Source of the DNA: Bacillota bacterium
Lineage (GTDB): Bacteria > Bacillota > Clostridia > Peptostreptococcales > Anaerovoracaceae
DNA: 53,415 nt
Assembly (NCBI GenBank): GCA_017394515.1
Contig: JAFPXY010000048.1
Span: 1-53,415, forward strand
Direction: 5' to 3'
The notes beneath the pieces were generated by a model. The model did not search any database and had not been told where the DNA came from. It worked only from the letters and a program-made list of their open reading frames with translations. The position numbers and the translations under genes were made by a program. Shown here piece after piece: positions 40,129 to 47,742 of this stretch; within the stretch, counting starts at the first letter, position 1; the number at the start of each line of letters is the position of its first letter.

Positions 40129-40157
40129 TTGTGTTAGCGCTCCCTTCGGTGTATAAT
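40129..40157 (+). promoter_or_regulatory. sigma-70 promoter of the secreted-paralogue operon
   Basis: TTGTGT and TATAAT with a 17-base spacer. The ATG at 40182 follows 25 bases later with GAAAGGAGAGG. Confidence 0.7.
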
Positions 40158-40181
40158 GTACCTGTGAAAGGAGAGGCGATT

Positions 40182-40901
40182 ATGAAACACTTAAAGAAGA
40201 TAATTTGCTTAGTGATGGTGCTGACATTTGTGTTTACATTTGCGAGTCCGGTATCCACTGCGGATGCCGCCACCAAGAGCATCAAAGAAGGTGTATGGAA
40301 AAATATTAAATCCACTTCTAACTATTACAAGGTGGTTGTGCCCGGCGAGGGCTATGTAACCCTTTCAGCAAAAAACACTAAAGGCGGAATTGCATATTTC
40401 GATTTTCTGAACAGCAAGAAGCAATTCTTTTCAGATCCGGAGACGGTCTACGGTTCAGGAACCAAGGCCACAAGCATCAAAGTGCCGGTCTCTAAAGGTA
40501 CCTACTACATCAGGCTTAATGATGACTCCTATTTCGATCTGGCAGGCTATGCCTATGCCAAGTATACCTTCACCTCCATCAAGCAGGCGAAGAACTACTG
40601 CATGGCTAAAGCGCTCACCCTTAAATCCGGCAGCTACAAGATGATCTATCAGACCCCGAAGTATAGCTTCGACAGGTTTTTTAAGATCAAGCTGAGCACT
40701 GCCAGGAAGATCACTGTTAAATCAAAGAGTGAAGTACTGATTTATGATATTGAAGGAAACACCATCAGTACGACCGATGATTTTGATAACAACAACATGA
40801 GAATATACAAGACCAAAAAACTCAAAGCGGGCACCTATTACCTTCAAGTGCAGTACATGTATTATGACGTGACGAGTATTTACAAAGTCAAGTGGCAGTA
40901 A
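40182..40901 (+). CDS. secreted protein, paralogue 1
   Basis: 239 residues from ATG 40182; the frame is open 25 codons upstream through the promoter. A signal peptide is clear: MKHLKKIICLVMVLTFVFTF with cleavage near ADAA (about residue 30). The mature part is beta-rich with KVPVSKGTYYIRL and KKLKAGTYYLQVQY, the pattern of bacterial pre-peptidase C-terminal / Ig-like domains (two copies). The function is unknown; a surface or secreted binding role is possible. The stop is 14 bases before the start of paralogue 2. Confidence 0.85.
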   Translation: MKHLKKIICLVMVLTFVFTFASPVSTADAATKSIKEGVWKNIKSTSNYYKVVVPGEGYVTLSAKNTKGGIAYFDFLNSKKQFFSDPETVYGSGTKATSIKVPVSKGTYYIRLNDDSYFDLAGYAYAKYTFTSIKQAKNYCMAKALTLKSGSYKMIYQTPKYSFDRFFKIKLSTARKITVKSKSEVLIYDIEGNTISTTDDFDNNNMRIYKTKKLKAGTYYLQVQYMYYDVTSIYKVKWQ

Positions 40902-40915
40902 AGGAGGCGGAAAAA

Positions 40916-41635
40916 ATGAAACAGATGAAGAGAATTTTTTGCGTATTCATGATGATTGCCTTCGTGCTTACCTTTGTGTCACCGACTTCCATTGCGGATG
41001 CTTATACCAAGAGCATTACTGAGGGCGAATGGAAGAACGCACATTCAGAGAATGACTACTATAAAGTTGTGGTCGGCGGCGAGGGATATATAACCCTCAC
41101 TTCGAAGAGCGATAAAGAAGGATATATTCCCTATTATCAGATTTTGAACAGCAAGAAGCATGAGTTTTCGGATCACACCTATGTAGATGGCGGATATGAT
41201 GGTAACAAGACCATCAAGGTGGCGGTTTCCAAGGGAACTTACTACATCAATTATTTCGGAGATGAAAGTGACGACACGGCTTGCGTCAAGTATACCTTCA
41301 CTTCCATAAAGCAGCCGACGAACTATTGCAAAGGCAAGGCTATCACCTTAAAGGCCGGTACCAAAAAGAAGATGTATCAGACGCCGAAATACGGTTTCAA
41401 CAGATATTTCAAGATCAAGCTGGGTACTAAAAGAAGGATCTCCGTGTATTCGGAAAGCAAGATATTTATCTTTAATTCCAAAGGAAACGATCTTGATACC
41501 GACACAAGTTTCACGGATGACGGCAATGTTTTAAAGTACAGGACGACTAAGAAGCTTCCGGCTGGTACTTACTATATAGTATCCATGGTTGACTCCCCGG
41601 GTAAATCTGCCATCAACACCGTAAGGTGGCAGTAA
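40916..41635 (+). CDS. secreted protein, paralogue 2
   Basis: 239 residues, the same length as paralogue 1 and aligned with it along the whole chain: TKSITEGEWKN, YYKVVVGGEGYITL, KVAVSKGTYYINYF, YTFTSIKQPTNYC, MYQTPKYGFNRYFKIKLGT, KLPAGTYYIVS. The signal peptide is MKQMKRIFCVFMMIAFVLTF with a cleavage region near ADAY. The two genes are therefore a tandem duplication in one operon. The ATG at 40916 has a strong AAGGAGG. TTTTTTGC lies within the signal-peptide codons (40935-40942). Confidence 0.85.
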   Translation: MKQMKRIFCVFMMIAFVLTFVSPTSIADAYTKSITEGEWKNAHSENDYYKVVVGGEGYITLTSKSDKEGYIPYYQILNSKKHEFSDHTYVDGGYDGNKTIKVAVSKGTYYINYFGDESDDTACVKYTFTSIKQPTNYCKGKAITLKAGTKKKMYQTPKYGFNRYFKIKLGTKRRISVYSESKIFIFNSKGNDLDTDTSFTDDGNVLKYRTTKKLPAGTYYIVSMVDSPGKSAINTVRWQ

Positions 41636-41735
41636 AGTGTAAGCAATCGTGCGGTGCTTGCCATTTCATGGCTAGCCATAGAGGCGCTCTTGTAGTATAA
41701 TATTATCGTAACATGTGACAAGGAGGAGATCATTA

Positions 41736-41960
41736 GTGAGCGTATATGACGAAATAATGATTTTGGACTGCCCCTACTGCGGAGGGCCCGGAGTGCTTGA
41801 AGAAGAGCACGGCTGGAGTTGGTACGTAGTATGTGCCGATTGCGGTGCCCAGGGCGGATTCATTGAATATAAAGGTGAGGAAGACCGGCTTGAGGCTGCC
41901 AAAAAGGCTGCCTTCGTGTGGAATCAGGGAAAGGCCAGAAATCCTAAACCAAGTGACTGA
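41736..41960 (+). CDS. Lar-like small zinc-finger protein
   Basis: 74 residues from the GTG at 41736, 10 bases after AAGGAGGAG. Two Cys pairs (CPYCGG near residue 12 and CADCGAQGG near 32), a short helix and the end AAFVWNQGKA match the Lar (restriction alleviation) zinc finger family often found in phages, which has a CPFCGG-x-CGA-x-WN pattern. No phage genes are nearby, so it may be a domesticated copy. Followed by a terminator. Confidence 0.78.
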   Translation: MSVYDEIMILDCPYCGGPGVLEEEHGWSWYVVCADCGAQGGFIEYKGEEDRLEAAKKAAFVWNQGKARNPKPSD

Positions 41961-41976
41961 ATAAGGTTGTATGTTA

Positions 41977-42005
41977 AAAGCCCGCTGAATCAATCAGCGG
42001 GCTTT
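41977..42005. terminator. bidirectional terminator
   Basis: AAAGCCCGCTGA and TCAGCGGGCTTT around a 5-base loop lie between the Lar-like gene and brnQ. Confidence 0.88.
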
Positions 42006-42033
42006 GTATTATCTTTGTTACTCCTTATTCGCA

Positions 42034-43323
42034 TCAATGCCTGTGGAGGCCGTGACCCGAATTGGAAACTATGAGAGCAGCTGCCGTTACTATCAGAGCG
42101 GGAAGGAGCCATTCAAAGCCCAGATCCGCAAGCGGAAGCCTCTCCATGCCAAAGGATCTGCCTGTGAGAGAAGACAGCGTGCTCATCAAGGAGATTGCAG
42201 CAGTTATGCCTGCCGCCCACCTGTAGACATACACATCGTGTATCTTCGATCTGAAAAGTCTGAGCACGGTCAATACTATCAAGACCGGATACATGACTTG
42301 AAGGATCGGAGCTGCTATGGATATGATCGTGCTTATTCCAAAGTTGGAGATCCCCCAAGAGAATAGGGTAAAGATGATGACAAAAGCCTCATAACTAACC
42401 TTGCCTTTGGTCAGATCCGCAAAATACGATGAGACCGACGTGAGAAGTCCCACAGCCGTCGTCATGCACGCGCAGGCCACAATGACCGCAAGCACTATCA
42501 ACCCGGGTTCTCCGAGGACGTCTCCGGTCAGTTTGGTCAAAAGCTCCGTCTGTGTGAGTCCCGGATCATACACTCCGTTTGCCGTGGCGCCGAGCCAGGC
42601 AAGACCGCCATAGACGATAAACAGAAGCAGTCCGCAGATCAGTCCTGATGAGGAAATAATCCCGAACTGAGACGTGGGATCCTTGTATCCTTTGTTGATT
42701 ATCTCGAAGACTATGGCCATGGAGAAGACAGCAGAACCCATCATATCCATGGTCTGGTAACCTGAGACTACACCGTTTCTGATGACGTGGGAAAGGAGAT
42801 CAGGGTCTCCTTTAGGACCCATGGGATTCATAACGCCTCTCGTTACGAGATAGATGAGGGCGATGAACATTATGGGTGAGAGAACTTTGCCGATGACATC
42901 AATGACCTGAGCACGGCGATAAGCAAAGATGAAACAAACGAGAAAGAAGATGCCGGTCACGATCACACTGTTCGCACCGTCTAAAAGCGGTGCGACACCG
43001 ATTTCATAGGTAATAGCACCGGTTCTGGGGATAGCAATGAAAGGTCCTATTGAGAGGCAGGACAGGGCCAGGAAGAGTTTGGACATCTTACTTCCCAGAA
43101 CCTCCGTGATGCCCTCAACACCGTCACCGATCCAGGCGATGGTGAAGAGCGCAAGCAGACTCAATCCCGCATCTGCAGCAATGAAGCAAATAAATCCGAT
43201 GAACCAGTTTCCTCCGCTCATGAACCCTAAATACGGCGGGAAAATCAGGTTGCCTGCTCCAAAGAACATCGCAAAAAGCGCAAAGCCCAACGTCAAAGAA
43301 TCAGACGTTTTAATTTTTTTCAT
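42034..43323 (-). CDS. brnQ: branched-chain amino acid carrier BrnQ
   Basis: The protein has 429 residues and about 12 helices. The N-terminus KTSDSLTLGFALFAMFFGAGNLIFPPYLG carries the FGAGNLIFPP motif of the LIVCS (BrnQ) family, sodium- or proton-coupled importers of leucine, isoleucine and valine. Other family features are FVSSYQTMD-like (VVSGYQTMDMMGSAVF) and VSSYFADLTKGKVSYE. It is single, between two hairpins. No T-box or other leader was seen upstream. Confidence 0.94.
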   Translation of the reverse strand: MKKIKTSDSLTLGFALFAMFFGAGNLIFPPYLGFMSGGNWFIGFICFIAADAGLSLLALFTIAWIGDGVEGITEVLGSKMSKLFLALSCLSIGPFIAIPRTGAITYEIGVAPLLDGANSVIVTGIFFLVCFIFAYRRAQVIDVIGKVLSPIMFIALIYLVTRGVMNPMGPKGDPDLLSHVIRNGVVSGYQTMDMMGSAVFSMAIVFEIINKGYKDPTSQFGIISSSGLICGLLLFIVYGGLAWLGATANGVYDPGLTQTELLTKLTGDVLGEPGLIVLAVIVACACMTTAVGLLTSVSSYFADLTKGKVSYEAFVIIFTLFSWGISNFGISTIISIAAPILQVMYPVLIVLTVLRLFRSKIHDVYVYRWAAGITAAISLMSTLSSLTGRSFGMERLPLADLGFEWLLPALIVTAAALIVSNSGHGLHRH

Positions 43324-43422
43324 AATTTCACCTGTACAACAACAATACTTTCCATATCAATTATAACACCGCTGTTTTAGCAAAGCAATTTTACAGAACA
43401 TTCTCAAAATTCCTACAGTATA

Positions 43423-43450
43423 AAAGCCCGCTGATCGTTTCAGCGGGCTT
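43423..43450. terminator. terminator downstream of the Doc remnant
   Basis: AAAGCCCGCTGA and CAGCGGGCTT around TCGTTT; the minus strand continues TTTTATAC. Confidence 0.8.
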
Positions 43451-43519
43451 GTCCTTAGCATCTAGTGTTATTTCACACTATTTGTTTTCAAGTGCGTTTT
43501 TCTTTAGTTTGCGGTTTAA

Positions 43520-43764
43520 TTAAATACTTTTCTTATGTCCTCTGATCCAGGAAAGGATTTCATTGTAATCTGCAAAGCCTTCTGCGATTTTCATCCCCAG
43601 ATCATAAACCTCTTCATTTGTAGCTTCGATTCTAATTCCGTTCAACTCAAGAAAGGACAGGCTGACTCCAGGAGTGCTTCATCTCTTATGCCCACATCAC
43701 CGCCGGTGGCCTCAGCCATGATCTGATGGAGAAGAAGCGCTTTTTCTTTACTGATTTTGATCAT
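43520..43764 (-). pseudogene. Doc/Fic-family toxin with the catalytic core deleted
   Basis: From ATG 43764 the frame reads MIKISKEKALLLHQIMAEAT and then GGDVGIRDEALLESA, the typical start of a Doc (death-on-curing) toxin. It then shifts frame and stops. The C-terminal part continues in another frame down to 43520: SFLELNGIRIEATNEEVYDL followed by GMKIAEGFADYNEILSWIRG. The segment between, which in intact Doc holds the Fic motif (HPFxDGNKR), is missing, about 45 codons. The toxin is therefore inactive. No phd-type antitoxin gene is found upstream, but a perfect dyad at 43780 may be the old operator. Confidence 0.85.
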
Positions 43765-43779
43765 TTTGCCATCCTCCTT

Positions 43780-43807
43780 AAATATAGGATTAATTTATCC
43801 TATATTT
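43780..43807. promoter_or_regulatory. perfect 11-bp dyad upstream of the Doc remnant
   Basis: AAATATAGGAT-TAATTT-ATCCTATATTT lies immediately upstream of the ribosome binding site of the pseudogene. It resembles a toxin-antitoxin autoregulatory operator left behind after loss of the antitoxin. Confidence 0.6.
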
Positions 43808-43853
43808 TAATGTTCCTATTTGTTGCTGTCAAGATATTGATTCTCCGATACAA

Positions 43854-43891
43854 AACCCCGTAAGCTTTGAAAATCAAAAGTTTCCGGGGTT
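43854..43891. terminator. terminator of the DUF2249-DUF1858 operon
   Basis: AACCCCG and CGGGGTT close a longer imperfect stem that includes CTTTGA / TCAAAAG, just after the operon on the minus strand. Confidence 0.75.
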
Positions 43892-43926
43892 ATTACAATT
43901 ATTACTATCATATTACATTCGCTTCT

Positions 43927-44148
43927 TTATCGATGTGTTTCGATCAATTCACGGAGCTTTTCAATGATAGCATCTGCGTCCATGCCTGATTTTTTGCTCA
44001 TCTCAGATATGGTCGCCCTGCCCATCATTATTTTTCCCATAGGAGTATTCAGCATTTTAAACTTGTTGTTTATCTTAGACATTTCTTCTTTCAACCATGG
44101 ATACTGATCTAACAGATCGGTCAGTTTTGTTTCTTTAGCGATCTTCAT
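43927..44148 (-). CDS. DUF1858 family protein
   Basis: 73 residues from ATG 44148, 12 bases inside the frame and 5-6 bases after GAGGTG. It contains the DUF1858 pattern TKLTDLLDQYPWLKEEMSKI and MGRATISEMSKKSGMDADAI, a small helical domain found beside hybrid-cluster and cupin-type redox proteins. It overlaps the end of the upstream DUF2249 gene region closely (8 bases gap), so it is co-translated. TTTTTTGC lies inside (43990-43997). Confidence 0.85.
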   Translation of the reverse strand: MKIAKETKLTDLLDQYPWLKEEMSKINNKFKMLNTPMGKIMMGRATISEMSKKSGMDADAIIEKLRELIETHR

Positions 44149-44156
44149 AATACACC

Positions 44157-44831
44157 TCACACTTTCACGTCCGGATTCTTTTCACCGAACTTTTCTTTAA
44201 GCGTCTCGCAGATCTCAGCGCGTTCTTTGCCCTGCTTTTCCATGTTCTTGATTGTCTTGTATGCGGCAAATAACGTAGATGGACCGATTTCGGAGCTGAA
44301 ATAACCTATGCCCTGATTCCAGGCCAGGAGTTCAAATACGTCGTCCAAAGCCGCGCTGTTCAGTCCGTGGATATATGCCTTTACCAGCTCGCGGGTAGCC
44401 TGGCGCATCCTTCCTGAACCTACTGCATTTGTAAGGGAAAGGAGCAGCCTGATTTCATAAGGCAGATGCCTATGCTCGTCATTCCATGTCAGATCCCAGA
44501 AGTTCACAGCGATATTGCCGAGCTTATCATCTATAAGCGGCATGTTGGTCAGCGCTGCCGGGCGCATGGGGATTTCCTTTTCTTCCTGCTTTACTTCTTT
44601 GCGATAGAAGTAAGCATGGAACTCTGCGTCGCCTTTCTTTTCTGTAAAGTGTTCAAAGCCGAGGCCTTCCATAACCTCATACAGGGGAATGGGATCGAAG
44701 CTCTGAATGATCTCCAGTCCGCAGCCTGCGGGAATCTGCATAGCCTGTCTTTTCACTCCCTGAAAGAAATTACCCTGAATACCCCTTACATCTATCTGTT
44801 TGAATCCATTGATCTTATCTTTCCATTCCAT
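44157..44831 (-). CDS. DUF2249 domain protein with DUF438-like helical part
   Basis: The protein has 224 residues with GAGGG before ATG. Residues 8-75 show the DUF2249 pattern: IDVRGIQGNFFQGVKRQAMQ and GLEIIQSFDPIPLYEVMEGL followed by GFEHFTEK. The C-terminal half (110-215) is helical (LPYEIRLLLSLTNAVGSGRM) and unassigned. DUF2249 proteins often stand with ferredoxins, DUF1858 and hemerythrin or Hcp-type genes in anaerobes, suggesting a part in nitrosative or redox stress. Middle gene of a three-gene operon under the Crp/Fnr-type site at 45615. Confidence 0.82.
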   Translation of the reverse strand: MEWKDKINGFKQIDVRGIQGNFFQGVKRQAMQIPAGCGLEIIQSFDPIPLYEVMEGLGFEHFTEKKGDAEFHAYFYRKEVKQEEKEIPMRPAALTNMPLIDDKLGNIAVNFWDLTWNDEHRHLPYEIRLLLSLTNAVGSGRMRQATRELVKAYIHGLNSAALDDVFELLAWNQGIGYFSSEIGPSTLFAAYKTIKNMEKQGKERAEICETLKEKFGEKNPDVKV

Positions 44832-44843
44832 GATGATCCCTCT

Positions 44844-45560
44844 TCAGTCCAAAATGTTTCCGTCGCGGGAAATCGTTACCACCTGCCAGGGAATAAACTT
44901 TCCGCTGTTTCTGAGAGCGTTTTCTGCAGCTCTCTGGAGTCCTCCGCAACAGGGAACTTCCATGCGGACGATGGTCACGCTCTTGATATCGTTGTTCTGA
45001 ATGATCTCTGTCAGTTTGTCGGTATAGTCCACCATATCCAGTTTCGGACAGCCGATGATTGTTATCTTACCGCGCATGAACTCTTCATGCATGTTTGCGT
45101 ACGCATATGCAGTGCAGTCTGCAGCTATCAGCAGCTTTGCTCCGTCAAAGAAGGGTGCCTGGGTAGGTACCAGCTTGATCTGGCAGGGCCACTGTCCCAG
45201 GCGGGAAGCTGGCTTAGCCATGCTGGTCTGTGTATTATCTTCTTCCTTATGTGCAAACTGCATCATCTTAGATCCCGGGCAACCGCCTTCATGGTGTTCA
45301 TGCTTCATTTCGTTCATTTCTTTTGCCTCCTGTGCTCTTTTAACTGCTGCCTCATCGTAGGCAGGTGCTTCTCTTTGTTCAAATGTTATTGCTCCGGTCG
45401 GGCAGTTTGGCAAGCAATCGCCAAAACCGTCACAGAAATTCTCTCGTACGAGTTTCGCCTTGCCATCTACGATATCGATGGCGCCTTCGTGACAAGCTGC
45501 TGCACAAAGCCCGCAGCCATTGCATTTTTCTTCGTCTATATGAATGATTTGTCTTAACAT
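44844..45560 (-). CDS. 4Fe-4S ferredoxin-type protein with C-terminal extension
   Basis: The protein has 238 residues with AAGGAGG before ATG. Residues 10-60 form a two-cluster ferredoxin region. The first motif is CNGCGLCAAACHEG. The second is CDGFGDCLPNCPTG, where the usual second Cys is Phe. A His-rich linker follows (KHEHHEGGCPG). The C-terminal 130 residues contain FFDGAKLLIAADCTAYAYAN and further conserved Cys (GCPKLDM; EVPCCGG), a layout common in anaerobe ferredoxins next to Crp/Fnr regulators. It heads the operon with the DUF2249 and DUF1858 genes. Confidence 0.9.
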   Translation of the reverse strand: MLRQIIHIDEEKCNGCGLCAAACHEGAIDIVDGKAKLVRENFCDGFGDCLPNCPTGAITFEQREAPAYDEAAVKRAQEAKEMNEMKHEHHEGGCPGSKMMQFAHKEEDNTQTSMAKPASRLGQWPCQIKLVPTQAPFFDGAKLLIAADCTAYAYANMHEEFMRGKITIIGCPKLDMVDYTDKLTEIIQNNDIKSVTIVRMEVPCCGGLQRAAENALRNSGKFIPWQVVTISRDGNILD

Positions 45561-45614
45561 TTCGTTTCCTCCTTGTCTTTACACCTGCATTGTAGTATGA
45601 TATGAATGATAAGT

Positions 45615-45632
45615 ATGTGGTTATAACCACAT
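45615..45632. promoter_or_regulatory. 18-bp palindrome, probable Crp/Fnr-type operator
   Basis: ATGTGGTTATAACCACAT is a perfect palindrome in the 96-base gap between the divergent ferredoxin operon and the Crp/Fnr-type regulator. Its TGTG-N8-CACA form is like CRP/FNR-family sites, so the adjacent regulator is the likely ligand. Confidence 0.78.
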
Positions 45633-45656
45633 TTTGAAAATTTTTTGGAGCAAAAA

Positions 45657-46313
45657 ATGGAAATTCTATTCATAAAAAACACCGCCCTCTTTCGCGGCAT
45701 GTCTGAGGATGAAGTGCAGTCCGCTCTTAAAGTACTTCAGGCCGTTGAGAGACAGTATATTAAAGATGATATAGTATTGCACGCCGGCGATACGACTGAC
45801 CGCATGGGACTCGTCCTCTCCGGCAGCGTTACCATAGAGAGCAACGATGCATGGGGAAACCGGACCATATTGAGCCATGTGGGCAGGGGCCAGTTTTTTG
45901 CTGAAACTTATGCCCTCTTCAAAGATGAGCCTCTTCTCGTGGATGTGAGGGCAAATGAAAAAAGCGCCGTACTGTTTCTCAGAAGCGGCAATATTCAGGC
46001 TCTGATGGATCAGTCTGCCCCCTGGGCCAATAAATATATGACCAATATTCTGATGATCTCCGCGCGCAAAAACCTGATGCTCTCAGGAAGAAGCTTCCAT
46101 ACCGCGCCGAAGACCATACGGGGAAGAGTTCTGTCTTATCTGAATTCGGTATCTCTTCAGAAGCACAGCAATGAATTCGACATACCTTTTGACCGCCAGC
46201 AGCTGGCCGATTACCTCAATCTGGAGCGAAGCGCCCTTTCCAAAGAACTCGGTAAAATGCAGCGGGATGGTCTTATCAAAACAAAAAAGAACCACTTCGT
46301 GATTCTTTCCTGA
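45657..46313 (+). CDS. Crp/Fnr family transcriptional regulator
   Basis: 218 residues from ATG 45657; an in-frame TTG 12 bases earlier is less likely. Residues 10-120 form the cyclic-nucleotide-binding-like barrel (VLHAGDTTDRMGLVLSGSVT; GQFFAETYALF). Residues 150-215 form the winged helix (FDRQQLADYLNLERSALSKE). No Cys set for an Fe-S cluster of the FNR type is seen in the N-terminus, so a heme or small ligand is possible. Divergent from the ferredoxin-DUF2249-DUF1858 operon with a palindrome between; probable local regulator for redox or nitric oxide stress. Confidence 0.92.
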   Translation: MEILFIKNTALFRGMSEDEVQSALKVLQAVERQYIKDDIVLHAGDTTDRMGLVLSGSVTIESNDAWGNRTILSHVGRGQFFAETYALFKDEPLLVDVRANEKSAVLFLRSGNIQALMDQSAPWANKYMTNILMISARKNLMLSGRSFHTAPKTIRGRVLSYLNSVSLQKHSNEFDIPFDRQQLADYLNLERSALSKELGKMQRDGLIKTKKNHFVILS

Positions 46314-46323
46314 TGGTTAGCAA

Positions 46324-46352
46324 AAAGCCCGCCGATCGTATCAGCGGGCTTT
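46324..46352. terminator. bidirectional terminator
   Basis: AAAGCCCGC and GCGGGCTTT around an 11-base loop lie between the convergent regulator and protease genes. The stem sequence resembles those at 41977 and 43423. Confidence 0.87.
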
Positions 46353-46355
46353 ATA

Positions 46356-47063
46356 TTACTCCGTTATTGGCTGATTCTCTTTTTTCTTCTCTTTCCTGAT
46401 CCAGAACAGGAATCTTATGATGATGATCAGATCTACCACCACCAGAAGCAGCGAGATCGCTCCCAAATACTCGTTAACGGCTTCTATCTCATCCGAAAGG
46501 AAGAAGTCGTAGCAACCGTGAAGAATGAACGGGATCAGGAATCCGGGTATGATGTAGGATTTTTTGCCGGTCTCAAGGGCTTTAGCTACGAACCAGCCCA
46601 TGATGAAACCGTATGCAACGTGAGGTATGCACAGTCCCCTGACGATGATCTCCATAGGACTGGATTCAAGCAGATATACCGCGCTCTCGATGATGTCGAA
46701 ACCGATGGCCACGATGCCGAAGAAAGCCACGATCTCCACCTTGGTAAGGGTGCCTTCGTACCTTTTGACACCTCTGTTTGCGGCGTGGTATTTGACAAAT
46801 TCCTCGACAAAGGCCGCCAGAATGAAGTCATGAAAAAATGCGTTCAAAAGCGGGTAGGTCTTCCCAAGGCCCGTAAGTGCCCATGCAATATTAAGTACCA
46901 GTGCCAGAAGAACCACTCCCAAGCAGCAAAGAAGCCCTGCCCCAAGGAGACGATTTGCAGCGTGTCTGTACATTTGATCTTCTTTTCGAATGCCTCTCAG
47001 GTAAAAGAAGATAAGAACCGCGGGTATTAAACTTACAATTAGTAAAAGAATCAGTATAAGCAT
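46356..47063 (-). CDS. PrsW-family intramembrane protease
   Basis: The protein has 235 residues and about seven membrane helices. The catalytic motifs of the PrsW/CPBP type are visible: AAFVEEFVKY (EExxK, near residue 87) with later IGFDIIESAVYL and HVAYGFIMGW and FILHGCYDF supplying Glu, His and His. PrsW in Bacillus cleaves an anti-sigma factor. The substrate here is unknown. Single gene. Confidence 0.88.
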   Translation of the reverse strand: MLILILLLIVSLIPAVLIFFYLRGIRKEDQMYRHAANRLLGAGLLCCLGVVLLALVLNIAWALTGLGKTYPLLNAFFHDFILAAFVEEFVKYHAANRGVKRYEGTLTKVEIVAFFGIVAIGFDIIESAVYLLESSPMEIIVRGLCIPHVAYGFIMGWFVAKALETGKKSYIIPGFLIPFILHGCYDFFLSDEIEAVNEYLGAISLLLVVVDLIIIIRFLFWIRKEKKKENQPITE

Positions 47064-47160
47064 GATTTTTCCTATCTGTGTTTTCGCAAAATATTACTGG
47101 CTTATTATATCACATTCTTAATGCCGTATAAAACATGGCGTTGTTGCATTCCTATAACAA

Positions 47161-47189
47161 AACCCCGGAAGTTATATAGCTCCGGGGTT
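47161..47189. terminator. terminator of the metG fragment
   Basis: AACCCCGGA and TCCGGGGTT around an 11-base loop, 17 bases after the stop codon of the metG fragment. Confidence 0.8.
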
Positions 47190-47205
47190 ATTGATGTTTT
47201 TTGTA

Positions 47206-47742
47206 TTAATATAATTTTGCACCTGCAGGAATGCTGTCATCAAGGATGATGAAGTTAAGTGCTTCTTCTCCCTCGTAGTTGTAGAGCATAGAGCAGAGCA
47301 TTCCGTTGGACTCAACTCCCATCATTGTTCTGGGAGGAAGATTGGTGATCGCTACTGCAGTTTTTCCAACTAATTCTTCGGGTTCATACCATTCGTGGAT
47401 GCCGGAAAGTATAGTTCTGTCAACGCCTGAGCCATCATTTGCGGTGAACTGCAGGAGCTTCTTTGACTTGGGTACTGCGAAGCATTCCTTGATCTTAACT
47501 GCTCTGAAGTCGGACTTGCTGAATGTCTCAAAATCTACGTAGTCTGTGAACAGAGGCTCGATCTCTACCTTGGAGAGATCCAGCTTCCTCTCAGTCTTCG
47601 GTGCGGGCTTATCCTTGGCATCCATCGGCTTCATTGTCGGGAAGAGAACTCTGGTAACTAATCCGACGGCATATCGTCCTAATAGGCCGTATAGCGTTTG
47701 GGTCGCCGCTAAAGTCAGCCATATCTTCCTATATCGTCGCAT
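47206..47742 (-). pseudogene. metG: duplicated C-terminal fragment of methionyl-tRNA synthetase
   Basis: The frame encodes 178 residues. From about residue 60 it is the C-terminal tRNA-binding (OB-fold, EMAP/CsaA-like) domain of MetRS: DYVDFETFSKSDFRAVKIKE, TANDGSGVDRTILSGIHEWY, GKTAVAITNLPPRTMMGVES and SMLYNYEGEEALNFIILDDS. The same sequence appears at the right edge of the window (53060 on), about 95% identical over 355 bases and identical over the last 130. This copy is truncated at its 5' end and its first 40 residues read poorly as protein, so it is probably a leftover from insertion of the island. A free-standing tRNA-binding protein is the alternative. Confidence 0.75.

Noticed and set aside
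41736-41960. Prophage indicated by the Lar-like gene
   Set aside because: No other phage gene lies nearby.
43324-43519. Riboswitch or T-box before brnQ
   Set aside because: Only a terminator hairpin is visible; no T-box or leader elements were found.
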